64,000 nucleotides of DNA, taken from UBA1227 sp963629305 (GTDB lineage: Bacteria; Bacillota; Clostridia; Oscillospirales; Acutalibacteraceae). Position 1 is the first letter of the stretch, and every line of letters begins with the position of its first letter. The stretch is taken from assembly GCA_963629305.1 (NCBI GenBank), contig CAVGIJ010000004.1, positions 1 to 64,000 on the forward strand, read 5' to 3'. The translations under genes and the position numbers were made by a program. A model generated the notes under the pieces. That model did not search any database, was not told the origin of the DNA, and saw nothing but the letters and a program-made list of their open reading frames with translations. This document shows, in pieces, positions 52,013 to 61,395 of the stretch.

Positions 52013-53881
52013 ATGTGTGGATTTACAGGATTTTCCGATTACATCGGTGAAGCGGAAGAAATGAAAAAAGTATTGTGTCGGATGAATGACCGTATAGTAC
52101 ACCGCGGTCCCGATGCATCTGGAACATATATTGACGACAAGACTGCACTCGGTTTTCGCCGTCTCAGCATTATTGACCTTTCGGACGCGGCTGACCAGCC
52201 TCTTTATAATGAGACGGGAACGGTTGCCGTTGTTTTCAACGGTGAGATTTATAACTTTGAATCAATACGCGATGAACTTCTGAAGCTCGGACACACCTTT
52301 GTTTCACACACTGACTCTGAAGTGCTTGTTCACGGCTATGAGGAATACGGCGTTGATATTTTGAAAAAACTGCGCGGAATGTTTGCTTTTACTATTTGGG
52401 ACAAAGAAAATGAGCGACTCATAGGAGCAAGAGACATATTCGGAATCAAGCCGTATTATTATACAAAGTGTAAAGACGGAACCTTCCTTTTTGCCTCCGA
52501 GATAAAATGTTTCCTTGAGCACCCGTCTTTTGAAAAGGCGGTAAATAAGGAGGCACTCAGACCTTATCTTACGTTCCAATATTCCTATGGAGAGGATACA
52601 TTTTTTGAGGGAGTAAAAAAACTTCCTCCTGCTCATTACTATGTATATGAAAACGGTGAGATGACAATAAAGCCCTATTGGGACGTTGAGTACGAAAAGA
52701 TACCCGACTCATTTGAGGATTGGACTGACACTGTCGCAAAAACCGTGCATGAGTCTGTAAAGGCGCACAGGATAAGTGACGTTAAGGTCGGTTCGTTCCT
52801 GTCAGGCGGTGTTGACTCGAGTTATATTACCGCAGAGCTTATGCCCGATGAGACTTTCTCCGTAGGCTTCCACTATGAGGAAGATCCGAATTTCGATGAG
52901 AGCTCATATGCGAGAGAACTCTCGGAAAAACTCGGTATAAAGAACTATACGAAAATGCTCACGGCAAAAGAGTGTATGGATGCAATACCGACTATTCAGT
53001 ATCATATGGATGAACCGCAGTCAAACCCGTCATCTGTTCCCCTTTATTTTCTTGCACAGCTTGCACGTGAACACGTAACCGTTGTTCTCTCGGGGGAAGG
53101 AGCAGACGAGCTTTTCGCGGGTTACGAGTGGTATCAGGATACCAAAGAGGTTGCGAAATTCAAAAAGGTTGTTCCGGCATTTATTCGTCACGGACTTGCC
53201 GATATTGTAAAGCCGATGCCCCATTTCAAGGGAAGAAGCTTTTTACTTCGTTCTTCCGGCAGACCGGAGGATTACTTCATAGGACAGGCTATGGTTTTTG
53301 AAAGCAATGAGGCTGCTGACTATCTTAAGGAGCCGTACCGTTGCGGAAAAAGTGCCAATGAAGTCGTAATGGAGCACTACAAGGACGTTAAAGACAAGGA
53401 TGAGCTTACAAAGAAGCAGTATCTTGACATGAAGCTCTGGCTTCCGGGAGATATTCTTCTCAAGGCTGACAAGATGAGTATGGCTCATTCACTTGAACTG
53501 CGAGTTCCTTTCCTTGACAAAGAAGTTATGCAGATGGCCGAACAGATTCCGACTGAGTACAAGATAAACGAGCACGACACGAAAATAATTCTTCGCCACG
53601 CCGCAAACCGTGTACTTCCGGATGAATGGGCAAACAGAAAGAAAAAAGGATTCCCTGTTCCTATTCGCTATTGGCTTCGCGATGAAGAAATTTACAAAAT
53701 GGTACGCGAGATTTTTTCAAGCGATTACGCAGAAGAATTTTTCGAGACGGACAAAATTCTTGACCTTCTTGATAAGCACTACAGCGGTCATGCAAACAAC
53801 GGAAGAAAAATATGGACCGTATATACCTTCCTTGTATGGTACAAGCGTTTCTTTATAGATGAAACTCCGGTAAAAAAGTGA
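52013..53881 (+). CDS. asnB: Asparagine synthase (glutamine-hydrolysing)
   Basis: A 622-residue enzyme. The N-terminal glutaminase starts MCGFTGF (Cys2 nucleophile) with VHRGPDASGTY and VFNGEIYNF; the synthetase half has the pyrophosphate loop SFLSGGVDSSYI, LSGEGADELFAGY and the C-terminal RVPFLDKEV. It amidates aspartate using glutamine and ATP; close relatives act on other carboxylates. TTTGGAGGAATT precedes the ATG. A TATAAT at 51975-51980 is the likely -10. Confidence 0.95.
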   Translation: MCGFTGFSDYIGEAEEMKKVLCRMNDRIVHRGPDASGTYIDDKTALGFRRLSIIDLSDAADQPLYNETGTVAVVFNGEIYNFESIRDELLKLGHTFVSHTDSEVLVHGYEEYGVDILKKLRGMFAFTIWDKENERLIGARDIFGIKPYYYTKCKDGTFLFASEIKCFLEHPSFEKAVNKEALRPYLTFQYSYGEDTFFEGVKKLPPAHYYVYENGEMTIKPYWDVEYEKIPDSFEDWTDTVAKTVHESVKAHRISDVKVGSFLSGGVDSSYITAELMPDETFSVGFHYEEDPNFDESSYARELSEKLGIKNYTKMLTAKECMDAIPTIQYHMDEPQSNPSSVPLYFLAQLAREHVTVVLSGEGADELFAGYEWYQDTKEVAKFKKVVPAFIRHGLADIVKPMPHFKGRSFLLRSSGRPEDYFIGQAMVFESNEAADYLKEPYRCGKSANEVVMEHYKDVKDKDELTKKQYLDMKLWLPGDILLKADKMSMAHSLELRVPFLDKEVMQMAEQIPTEYKINEHDTKIILRHAANRVLPDEWANRKKKGFPVPIRYWLRDEEIYKMVREIFSSDYAEEFFETDKILDLLDKHYSGHANNGRKIWTVYTFLVWYKRFFIDETPVKK

Positions 53882-53894
53882 GAGTGAAGATAAG

Positions 53895-54599
53895 ATGTTG
53901 AACAATAAGCCGGTACTCGGAGTGCTTGGCGGCCTGGGTCCTATGGCGACGGCGTATTTTTACGAACTTGTGACAAAGCATACGGTTGCGTCATCGGATG
54001 CCGAACATATTGATATGGTTATTTCCAGCAGAGTAAGTACCCCTGACAGGACCGCGTTTATTATTGGAAAGAGCGATGATGATCCGCGTGTCTTTATGAT
54101 TGAGGATGCAAAGCGTCTGGAGGAATGGGGCTGTGACTTCATAGCCATACCATGCAATACGGCACACTATTTTTATGACAGTATTGCCGAAAACGTTTCG
54201 ATTCCCGTTTTGAATATTGTTGAAGAGACTGCAAAATTTCTGGATGCGGAGGGTGTAAAAAAAATCGGTCTTCTTGCGACCGACGGCACTGTTTGCAGCC
54301 ATACATACGAAAAGTATCTGAAAAAATTTGACATAGAGTGTATTCTCCCGTGTGACGAGGATCAGGCAACGGTCATGAGTATTATCTATGACCGGATAAA
54401 AGAGGGGAGACCTGCGGATACCGATGCTTTTTTCGGTGTTGTTGAGAGACTCAAAGAACGCGGTGCGCAGGCACTCATTTTGGGGTGCACAGAGCTTCCT
54501 CTTATTGAAAAACAGGTTAAGCTCGGGCCTGAATTTATAGACTCTCTTTTAGTGCTTGCACGTGCGTCAATCCTCGCTTGCGGTAAAGAATTTCAGTGA
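53895..54599 (+). CDS. Aspartate/glutamate racemase-family protein
   Basis: A 234-residue PLP-independent racemase: VLGVLGGLGPMATAYFYE, first catalytic Cys in IAIPCNTAHYF and second in LGCTELPLI. Closest in style to aspartate racemases (YgeA/RacX type) rather than MurI. It follows asnB by 13 bases and may act on the same amino acid pool; D-aspartate in peptidoglycan cross-bridges is a possibility. Confidence 0.88.
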   Translation: MLNNKPVLGVLGGLGPMATAYFYELVTKHTVASSDAEHIDMVISSRVSTPDRTAFIIGKSDDDPRVFMIEDAKRLEEWGCDFIAIPCNTAHYFYDSIAENVSIPVLNIVEETAKFLDAEGVKKIGLLATDGTVCSHTYEKYLKKFDIECILPCDEDQATVMSIIYDRIKEGRPADTDAFFGVVERLKERGAQALILGCTELPLIEKQVKLGPEFIDSLLVLARASILACGKEFQ

Positions 54600-54606
54600 A
54601 ATAAAA

Positions 54607-55521
54607 ATGAGAACACTTGAGTATAAAATCCCATGTGAATACAATGAAGTTAAAGTCCTGTCTTTTTTGAAATCCGAGGCGGGACTTTCGTCGCGTCTTA
54701 TAAGAAATTTAAAAATGCATGAAAATGGATTGCTTCTTAACGGAGTACATGTTCGCACAGTGGACATACTACATGAGGGTGATCTGCTGACTGTCAATAT
54801 ACCCGAAGACAATACGGATGACGAGCTTTGCAAATATGACGGTGCTGATTTCGGAAATCTTCATATACTCTATGAGGATGACGATCTTATTGCCATAAAC
54901 AAACCGGCCATGCTTGCAATTCATCCGTCACACAATCATCAGGGTGATACACTCGCCAATCTTTTGGCAGGTTATCTTAAGAGCAAAAACAAAAAGGCCG
55001 TGTTCCGCGCGGTCGGAAGACTTGACAAGGGTACGTCGGGAATAGTTATTTGTGCACTCAATGCATTTGCGGCAAATAAATTGCAGGGTAGCATCAAAAA
55101 AACATATCTTGCAATTCCGTCCGGCGTATATACAGAGGACGGAACCATAGACGCACCAATCTACAGACCTGATCCCATCAAAACATACAGGACGGTTGAT
55201 GAGCGGGGCGACCGCGCGGTGACGCACTTTCGCGTACTTTGTGCCGGTGAAATGTCGGACGGTACAAAAGCGTCATTTGTCCGTGTAAATATTGAAACCG
55301 GCAGAACTCATCAGATACGCGTGCACTTTGCCTCAATGGGAACTCCGCTTCTCGGAGACACCATGTACGGCGTGCCGCGTGACGACATTTCCCACCAGGC
55401 ACTGCATTGCGCAAGTGCGTCGTTTTTGCAGCCTTTTACGGGCGAGACAATTACATTGTCTGCGCCTATTCCCGATGATATGCAAAAAATTTTGGACAAC
55501 ATACACAAATTTCAGAAATAA
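54607..55521 (+). CDS. RluA-family pseudouridine synthase
   Basis: A 304-residue enzyme with an N-terminal S4-like segment (SSRLIRNLKMHENGLLLNGV) and the RluA domain. HPSHNHQGDTLANLL and the catalytic Asp in AVGRLDKGTSGIVI are clear, as is ETGRTHQIRVHFA. The exact RNA target is not predictable. I take the ATG at 54607, eight bases after the racemase stop; a longer frame overlaps that gene. Confidence 0.92.
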   Translation: MRTLEYKIPCEYNEVKVLSFLKSEAGLSSRLIRNLKMHENGLLLNGVHVRTVDILHEGDLLTVNIPEDNTDDELCKYDGADFGNLHILYEDDDLIAINKPAMLAIHPSHNHQGDTLANLLAGYLKSKNKKAVFRAVGRLDKGTSGIVICALNAFAANKLQGSIKKTYLAIPSGVYTEDGTIDAPIYRPDPIKTYRTVDERGDRAVTHFRVLCAGEMSDGTKASFVRVNIETGRTHQIRVHFASMGTPLLGDTMYGVPRDDISHQALHCASASFLQPFTGETITLSAPIPDDMQKILDNIHKFQK

Positions 55522-55769
55522 TACGTAAAAGGCTTTAATTTTGCAGAGCAATATGATATTATAATCAATGGTTATTTTTTTGACATTATTATAAATTGTC
55601 CTTAAGATGACTTTTTATTTTTATATTTCAGATTTTATTATGATTTTATATCAATCAGATTTTTTATTAATTTGGATTTGCAACTCAACTTTATAAATTG
55701 ACACTTGAACAGACACTTGAAAATTTTATTTTATCTTGAGAATTAATCGGAAATTGGGAGTGTAATCGT

Positions 55770-57068
55770 TTGGAGAAGTTTGTTATCAACGGGGGCAACA
55801 AACTTTGCGGAGAAGTGAATATAAGCGGTGCGAAGAATTCCGTTGTGGCGATTCTTCCTGCTACACTTTTAGCGCAGGGCGTTTGTACAATTGAAAATGT
55901 CCCGAATATCAGTGACGTTACAGCAATGCTTAAGATACTCAAAACAATGGGTGCTAAGATTAGGCTTATAAATAACAACACATATGAAATAGACACCAGG
56001 ACCGTATCGTCTTTTACGGTTCCTTATGAACTTACAAGACATCTTCGTGCATCTTATTACCTTATAGGTGCACTTCTCGGCCGTTGCAGTTGTGCAAGAG
56101 TTGCTATGCCGGGTGGCTGTAACTTTGGCGGAGTTCGTCCTATTGACCAGCACCTCAAAGGCTTTGAGATGCTCGGCGCAACTGTTACAATGGAGGAAAA
56201 TGCCATTGTAAATGCGAGTGCTGATCAGCTTATGGGCAATTCTGTTTATATGGATGTTGTCTCTGTAGGCGCGACGGTGAACGTTATGCTTGCGGCAGTC
56301 AAGGCGCGCGGACTTACGGTTATTGAAAATGCCGCAAAGGAACCGCATATAGTTGACCTTGCAAACTTTCTTAACTCAATGGGAGCCGACATACGCGGCG
56401 CCGGTACAGATGTCATAAAAATACGCGGTGTATCCTTCCTTCACGGATGTGAATATTCAATTATTCCGGATCAGATTGAAGCCGGAACATATATGGCAGC
56501 GGTTGCTGCTACAGGCGGAGATGTACTTATAAAGAACGTTGTTCCGAAGCACCTTGAGTCAATTACCGCAAAGCTTGTTGAGTGCGGAGCAAAGATTACT
56601 GAGTACGATGACTCTGTACGTGTGTTTGTGGACGAGAGACTTACAAAGTGCAACATAAAGACCATGCCTCATCCCGGCTTTCCGACAGACATGCAGCCGC
56701 AATTTGCAGTTGCTTTGTGTGTGGCACAAGGAACAAGTATTATCTCAGAGGGTGTATGGGACAACCGCTTTAAGTATGTTGATCAGCTTGTGCGCATGGG
56801 TGCGGAGATTGAGGTAAACGGTAAGGTTGCCGTTATAACCGGTGTTGATCATCTCAAAGGCGCACCCGTAAAAGCGGATGACCTTCGTGCAGGTGCTGCA
56901 ATGATAATAGCGGGTCTTGTTGCGAAAGGCAGAACGGAGATTGAAAACATCATATATATTGACAGAGGCTATGAAAACGTTATAGAAAAATTCAGAGCAC
57001 TCGGCGCAGATATTTCACGTGTTGAGTTTTCGGATGAGCCTTCAAATGAGAAACGTTCTGCAGGCTGA
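55770..57068 (+). CDS. murA: UDP-N-acetylglucosamine 1-carboxyvinyltransferase
   Basis: A 432-residue enzyme for the first committed step of peptidoglycan synthesis. ISGAKNSVVAILPATLL (Lys22/Asn23), Cys117 in PGGCNFGGVRPID (the fosfomycin target), PGFPTDMQPQ and DRGYENVIEKFRALGADI. TTG start with GGGAG nine bases upstream. The 248 bases before it are AT-rich and show no other gene. Confidence 0.95.
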   Translation: MEKFVINGGNKLCGEVNISGAKNSVVAILPATLLAQGVCTIENVPNISDVTAMLKILKTMGAKIRLINNNTYEIDTRTVSSFTVPYELTRHLRASYYLIGALLGRCSCARVAMPGGCNFGGVRPIDQHLKGFEMLGATVTMEENAIVNASADQLMGNSVYMDVVSVGATVNVMLAAVKARGLTVIENAAKEPHIVDLANFLNSMGADIRGAGTDVIKIRGVSFLHGCEYSIIPDQIEAGTYMAAVAATGGDVLIKNVVPKHLESITAKLVECGAKITEYDDSVRVFVDERLTKCNIKTMPHPGFPTDMQPQFAVALCVAQGTSIISEGVWDNRFKYVDQLVRMGAEIEVNGKVAVITGVDHLKGAPVKADDLRAGAAMIIAGLVAKGRTEIENIIYIDRGYENVIEKFRALGADISRVEFSDEPSNEKRSAG

Positions 57069-57081
57069 TAATTTTGACAGA

Positions 57082-57116
57082 AAGGGGTGCACTTTTTGCT
57101 GCACCCCTTAATTTTT
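57082..57116 (+). terminator. Terminator after murA
   Basis: AAGGGGTGCA and TGCACCCCTT around an eight-base loop, then AATTTTT; it lies between murA and the next gene and may only be partial. Confidence 0.75.
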
Positions 57117-57127
57117 AGGTGGATTTG

Positions 57128-57913
57128 ATGTATAGATTTTGTACCTTGTTTTCCGGTAGCAGCGGAAATTCAACTTACATAGGAACAGACGAACACGGCA
57201 TTTTGATAGATGCCGGAAAGAACACAAAGCAGATAACTCTTTCAATGAATGAATTGGGGCTTTATCCTGAAAATGTTGAAGCTCTGTTTATAACACATGA
57301 GCACAGTGACCATATTGGTGCTCTTCGTGTTTTGTGTAAGAAATACGGTATACCCGTGTATGCAAGCAGAGGCACTCTTGAGGCACTTGATCGTGGCGGT
57401 CATCTGAAGGGTGATTTTCCGGTTTATGAGATGACTGACTATGCAGACATAGGAGAGTTTCATGTCGAGTGTTTTCACACGATGCATGATGCAGCTGAGA
57501 GCATGGGTTATACAGTTGAACTTGAGAACGGATTCAAGTCGGCTGTTGCGACGGATCTCGGTATTATTACTGATGAAGTTCGAGAGGCAATTCTTGGTTG
57601 TAATACTGTTCTTCTTGAATCAAATCATGATATCGGTATGCTTTCAAACGGACCTTATCCATACCCGCTTAAGAGAAGAATACTCTCAGACTACGGGCAT
57701 CTTTGCAATGACGATGCCGCAAAAATGACAATTGAACTTATAAAGAGCGGCACGGAACATCTTTTGCTTGGCCATTTAAGCCATGAAAACAATATTCCCG
57801 AACTCGCATTTGAAACGACCTATTCTGCCCTTTGCGAGGAGGGCGCTGAAATAGACCTTGATTATACGCTTTCTGTCGCTGACAGGCATAAACCTATAGG
57901 TGTAAAGTTATGA
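57128..57913 (+). CDS. WalJ/YycJ-type MBL-fold exonuclease-like protein
   Basis: A 261-residue MBL protein: YRFCTLFSGSSGNSTYIGTDEHGILIDAGK, metal motif ITHEHSDHIG, HTMHDA, SNHD and LGHLSHENN. This matches YycJ (WalJ), linked to DNA metabolism and to the WalKR operon in Bacillota, though walRK is not adjacent here. AGGTGG is five bases before ATG 57128. It overlaps rlmH, a pairing also seen in Bacillota. Confidence 0.88.
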   Translation: MYRFCTLFSGSSGNSTYIGTDEHGILIDAGKNTKQITLSMNELGLYPENVEALFITHEHSDHIGALRVLCKKYGIPVYASRGTLEALDRGGHLKGDFPVYEMTDYADIGEFHVECFHTMHDAAESMGYTVELENGFKSAVATDLGIITDEVREAILGCNTVLLESNHDIGMLSNGPYPYPLKRRILSDYGHLCNDDAAKMTIELIKSGTEHLLLGHLSHENNIPELAFETTYSALCEEGAEIDLDYTLSVADRHKPIGVKL

Positions 57914-58392
57914 TAACTGTAAATATTGTATGTGTCGGAAAACTAAAAGAGCAGTACTTAAGAGATGCATGTGCCGAGTATACAAAAAGATTGACGGCAT
58001 TTTGCAAACTCAATATAATTGAACTGCACCCCTTCGCGCTCAGCCAAAGTCCAAGCGAATCGGAGATAAACGAGGCCCTTTTGCAAGAGGGAAAGAATAT
58101 TCTTTCAAAAATTACGGACAGTGCGTATGTAATTGCAATGTGTATTGAGGGGAAACAGGTGCCTTCACCAAAACTCAGTGAAAAAATTCAGGACATTGCC
58201 GTTGGAGGGCACAGCACGATAACCTTTGTTATAGGGGGTTCATTCGGGCTTTCGGATGAAGTGAAAAACAGAGCGGACTATAAACTGTCCATGTCTGAAA
58301 TGACTTTTCCTCATCAGCTTGCCAGAGTAATGCTTCTTGAACAGATATACAGAGCTTTTCAGATAAGCAGCGGGGGAAAGTATCATAAGTAA
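57910..58392 (+). CDS. rlmH: 23S rRNA (pseudouridine1915-N3)-methyltransferase
   Basis: A 160-residue SPOUT methyltransferase: VNIVCVGKLKEQYLRDACAEYTKRL, CIEGKQVPSPKLSEK, FVIGGSFGLSDEV and the C-terminal MTFPHQLARVMLLEQIYRAFQI. It modifies position 1915 of 23S rRNA helix 69. ATGA overlap with the upstream gene. Confidence 0.96.
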   Translation: MITVNIVCVGKLKEQYLRDACAEYTKRLTAFCKLNIIELHPFALSQSPSESEINEALLQEGKNILSKITDSAYVIAMCIEGKQVPSPKLSEKIQDIAVGGHSTITFVIGGSFGLSDEVKNRADYKLSMSEMTFPHQLARVMLLEQIYRAFQISSGGKYHK

Positions 58393-58419
58393 GTCTTATT
58401 AGTGGGGGTGAGGCTGAAG

Positions 58420-58971
58420 GTGGCTCAAAAGAAAAAATCAAAAAAGAAGTCTGTATCAAAAAACAAACAAAATCAAAAGCAGACCGAAAAAAAACAAAAT
58501 AACAAATCTGACGAAAAAAAACAGTCGGCAGAAAACAAACAAAACAGCCTTCGTCCGCAATTTCTCATTATATATCTTCTTATTGCGGCCCTTTTATCCT
58601 ATGGACTCATTTCCGTGAAAGAAAAGAAGGACTATGAAAGAAGTCATCCGCCGACATCCGAAAGTTCAACCTCGTCGGTCTCGACAACAGAGAAAAAGAC
58701 TGTGAAGGACAGTACTTTGACAACGCGTACGGAAATTTACGACGACTGGACGGAACCTATAGCGGAAACCACAACAGATATTCTTGATGAAGAAACAACA
58801 AATAAGGCTGAGGAAACATCAACTACAAAGCCGCATACCGAAACAGAGTCCACGGAAACTGCGTCAGACATTACTACGCAAGCGCCGACTGAGCCGGATA
58901 CCACCGAAGAGTTGACAACAGAAGAGTTGTCAACGGCTCCTGTTCCGTCGGAAATCCCATCAACAGAATAG
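58420..58971 (+). CDS. Single-pass membrane protein with Lys-rich head and Thr/Glu-rich tail
   Basis: A 183-residue protein that I do not assign. The first 40 residues are almost all Lys, Gln, Asn and Ser; one transmembrane segment (about 43-60) follows, and the remaining 120 residues are a Thr/Ser/Glu/Pro-rich extracellular tail ending in PSTE. Start GTG 58420 with GTGAGG upstream; a GTG six codons earlier is possible. The composition suggests an elongated surface stalk, like the second sortase linker. Confidence 0.65.
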   Translation: MAQKKKSKKKSVSKNKQNQKQTEKKQNNKSDEKKQSAENKQNSLRPQFLIIYLLIAALLSYGLISVKEKKDYERSHPPTSESSTSSVSTTEKKTVKDSTLTTRTEIYDDWTEPIAETTTDILDEETTNKAEETSTTKPHTETESTETASDITTQAPTEPDTTEELTTEELSTAPVPSEIPSTE

Positions 58972-58978
58972 TAAAAAC

Positions 58979-59013
58979 AAGACACCATCTGCAAAACCTG
59001 CAAATGGTGTCTT
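58979..59013. terminator. Bidirectional terminator
   Basis: AAGACACCATCTGC and GCAAATGGTGTCTT around a short loop; between the membrane protein gene and the converging lipoprotein gene. Confidence 0.8.
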
Positions 59014-59042
59014 TCATTTGTGCATTTTAAACGAATTCGGTA

Positions 59043-60248
59043 TCAGTAATTAATTGACCAAAGCTCTTCTACCGTAAAGTCGGCTGCCAAATTTACAGTC
59101 GCATCCTGTGACACGTATGAGCCGTGCATCTTTGTCGGGACTGTATATGCAACATAGTCAAGGTAGCCATTGTAGTAAATTTTTGCGTCAATGGTTGCAC
59201 TGTATGTCTGACTTGAAATGTCACCTACATATTGACTGTATTTTGAAATATCTATTGAGTCCATGCATGTCTTGGAATAAGTGGTTGTGCCGCTTGGGTC
59301 ATCTTTGAGAACAATCCTGATAGTATAGTAGCCTTGTGAGTATTTACAACTTGCATATCTCACCATATCTGCAGACAGAATGCTTGAATAAGCTGCACCT
59401 TCAACAGGGAACTCCTTTACAATCTGCTCTGTCCCGACATATTGTTTAGGATTGGTATCCGTTCCTTCTTTCACGCCGGCTAAAGCAATTAGCGTTTGAA
59501 GGGTTTGAGAGTTCTCTCCTTCATTATACTTGAGCGTGATGTAATTTCTTGTTACGGCAACACCTTTGCTTTTTACCTGATTCGCAGCTGTGTTGTAAAA
59601 TGCAACAATGTCGGCATATGTCGTATAGTTTTTCGGAGCTGTTGATGGGGCATTTGCGGTATTTCTCTTTGTGAGTGCCACAGAGGTAGTAGATGTTGTA
59701 TTTGTTGTTCCCTTTGTGGTTGCTGCTTTTTTTGTTGTTGAAACGGCAACCTTTTTAACTGCTTTTACCTGGTAATAATACTGTTTTCCGCTTATGGCGG
59801 TTTTGTCGGTATATGACGTTGCGGTGGTACTGCCAATGTAAGAATATGTACCGTTTTTTGATGTTGAGCGGTAGATGTTATACTTGGATGCTCCGCTTAC
59901 TGCGTTCCAATGGAAGGTCGGATATCCGCTTTTTGAAGTGGTCGCGGATGAGAAGATGCTTGAACCATTAAAACTTACCGGAGTATCTTCATAAGTATAG
60001 TTCCCGCTGCTGATGGTATCTGAGCTTCCCGAATAAACAGTTGCGGGCTCATCTGTGCTTATTGTGTCTGAGTCATCACTCTCAAGATAAGCCCAGATAT
60101 CAATGTCACTATCGGTTTTTTCGCTTGTAGTTTTTGTTTTTCTCTTTGTTGTGAGAACGGTATCCTCCTCGCTATCCTTGCATGAGGACAGTGAAAATAC
60201 CATTATGAGAATCATTGCAAGAGAAATAATTTGTTTGAGTTTTGACAT
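59043..60248 (-). CDS. Lipoprotein with fibronectin type III-like and conserved C-terminal domain
   Basis: A 401-residue lipoprotein: signal KLKQIISLAMILIMVFS, lipobox LSSC, an acidic linker, an FnIII-like domain (about 107-166: PTFHWNAVSGASKYNIYRS, QYYYQVKAV) and a Thr-rich linker. The C-terminal domain (about 210-401) ends EELWSINY. That last domain is paralogous to the neighbour at 60284. ATG 60248 has AAAGGGTGACG upstream; a GTG three codons earlier is less well placed. Confidence 0.8.
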   Translation of the reverse strand: MSKLKQIISLAMILIMVFSLSSCKDSEEDTVLTTKRKTKTTSEKTDSDIDIWAYLESDDSDTISTDEPATVYSGSSDTISSGNYTYEDTPVSFNGSSIFSSATTSKSGYPTFHWNAVSGASKYNIYRSTSKNGTYSYIGSTTATSYTDKTAISGKQYYYQVKAVKKVAVSTTKKAATTKGTTNTTSTTSVALTKRNTANAPSTAPKNYTTYADIVAFYNTAANQVKSKGVAVTRNYITLKYNEGENSQTLQTLIALAGVKEGTDTNPKQYVGTEQIVKEFPVEGAAYSSILSADMVRYASCKYSQGYYTIRIVLKDDPSGTTTYSKTCMDSIDISKYSQYVGDISSQTYSATIDAKIYYNGYLDYVAYTVPTKMHGSYVSQDATVNLAADFTVEELWSINY

Positions 60249-60283
60249 ATACGTCACCCTTTACAAAAAGTTGCTTTCAGTTA

Positions 60284-61267
60284 TTAATAAGCGATTGTCC
60301 ACCATTGCTCGATAGCGGCACCGAACTTCTGGTCGCCCTTTGTGAAGTAACCGGGCATATATGTATTGAGGTTTATGAGTCTGCCGTTTGCGTCAATAGT
60401 GGCAGTTACTCTGACATCTTTACACTTCATAACGAGACCACTGCTGAATGTTGCCGCAAGATCTGCAACTGCTGTAGCGGAAACTGCCTTGTTTGAGTAG
60501 TTTTGATTTTCTGTTGTGTCGTCTTTTACGTAGATGGTAACTATGAGATTGTTTCCGCTCTGTTTTACGGTTGCGGACTTAACATCGTTTACCGTAAGAT
60601 TGCAGACATAGTTCTGCTTTTCAACTACAAAGCTCTTGATGATGTCTGACTGGGTTGAGAGAACCTTCTGGCTTGTGTCATCTTTTGGTGCAAAAGCTTT
60701 TCCTATGATTGTGCCTGAAAGACCGGAAAGGTTTTTCTCGCCGACTTCTGTATATTTTTCTCTTGTTCTCGTAACTGTTACACCTGACATGGTCTTTATC
60801 GGATTCGCAGCTGACTTGTAGAGTTCAAGAGCCTCTGCTGTAGTGTAAGATGTTTTTGCGGCGGCAGTTGTACCTGCAGACGAAGTTGAATTCGACCCGC
60901 TGTTTGATCCGGTATTTGAAGCACCGCCGTTACTCTGTGATTTTGAAACGTTTTGCTGTGAGGCATTTTGAGTATTTGTTGCGGCTTTTGTCACAGTCTT
61001 TTTTACAACTTTTTTGTTGCCTTCTTTATCTGTTACAACCTCGGTAACAACTTCTGTTTCAGCCTCGGTTGACTCTTCTTCCTCAGAAGTTTCCTTGGGT
61101 GCGGTTGTTTGTTCTTCTTCGGGCCAAATTTTGACGCCGTTTACTACGCCGTCCCAACCTTCGGTTATGAAGTTTATGAGGCTTCCGTCTGCGCCGCAGC
61201 CGGTGAGTGAGAGAACCATAACAAGTGCCATGGCAAGTGCAACGGCACGTTTGATTTTGTTATTCAT
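60284..61267 (-). CDS. Lipoprotein with the same conserved C-terminal domain
   Basis: A 327-residue lipoprotein: signal RAVALAMALVMVLS, lipobox LTGC, a long Glu/Thr-rich linker and a Ser/Asn/Gly linker. The C-terminal domain (about 140-327) shares with the neighbour YTTAEALELYKSAANPIK, VTVTR, IIKSFVVE, VKDD and a closing QWWTIAY. Function unknown. The two genes are 35 bases apart on one strand, most likely a duplication. Confidence 0.8.
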   Translation of the reverse strand: MNNKIKRAVALAMALVMVLSLTGCGADGSLINFITEGWDGVVNGVKIWPEEEQTTAPKETSEEEESTEAETEVVTEVVTDKEGNKKVVKKTVTKAATNTQNASQQNVSKSQSNGGASNTGSNSGSNSTSSAGTTAAAKTSYTTAEALELYKSAANPIKTMSGVTVTRTREKYTEVGEKNLSGLSGTIIGKAFAPKDDTSQKVLSTQSDIIKSFVVEKQNYVCNLTVNDVKSATVKQSGNNLIVTIYVKDDTTENQNYSNKAVSATAVADLAATFSSGLVMKCKDVRVTATIDANGRLINLNTYMPGYFTKGDQKFGAAIEQWWTIAY

Positions 61268-61395
61268 TTTATGTACCCCTGTTCTTTTGTGAATTTTTTG
61301 TTACATTAACATTACTATTATACGGAACTTTAATCTTGTTTGCAAGTATTCCTTGTGATAAGATATTCATTGTTTGTTAGGGGGGAATTAAGTGA

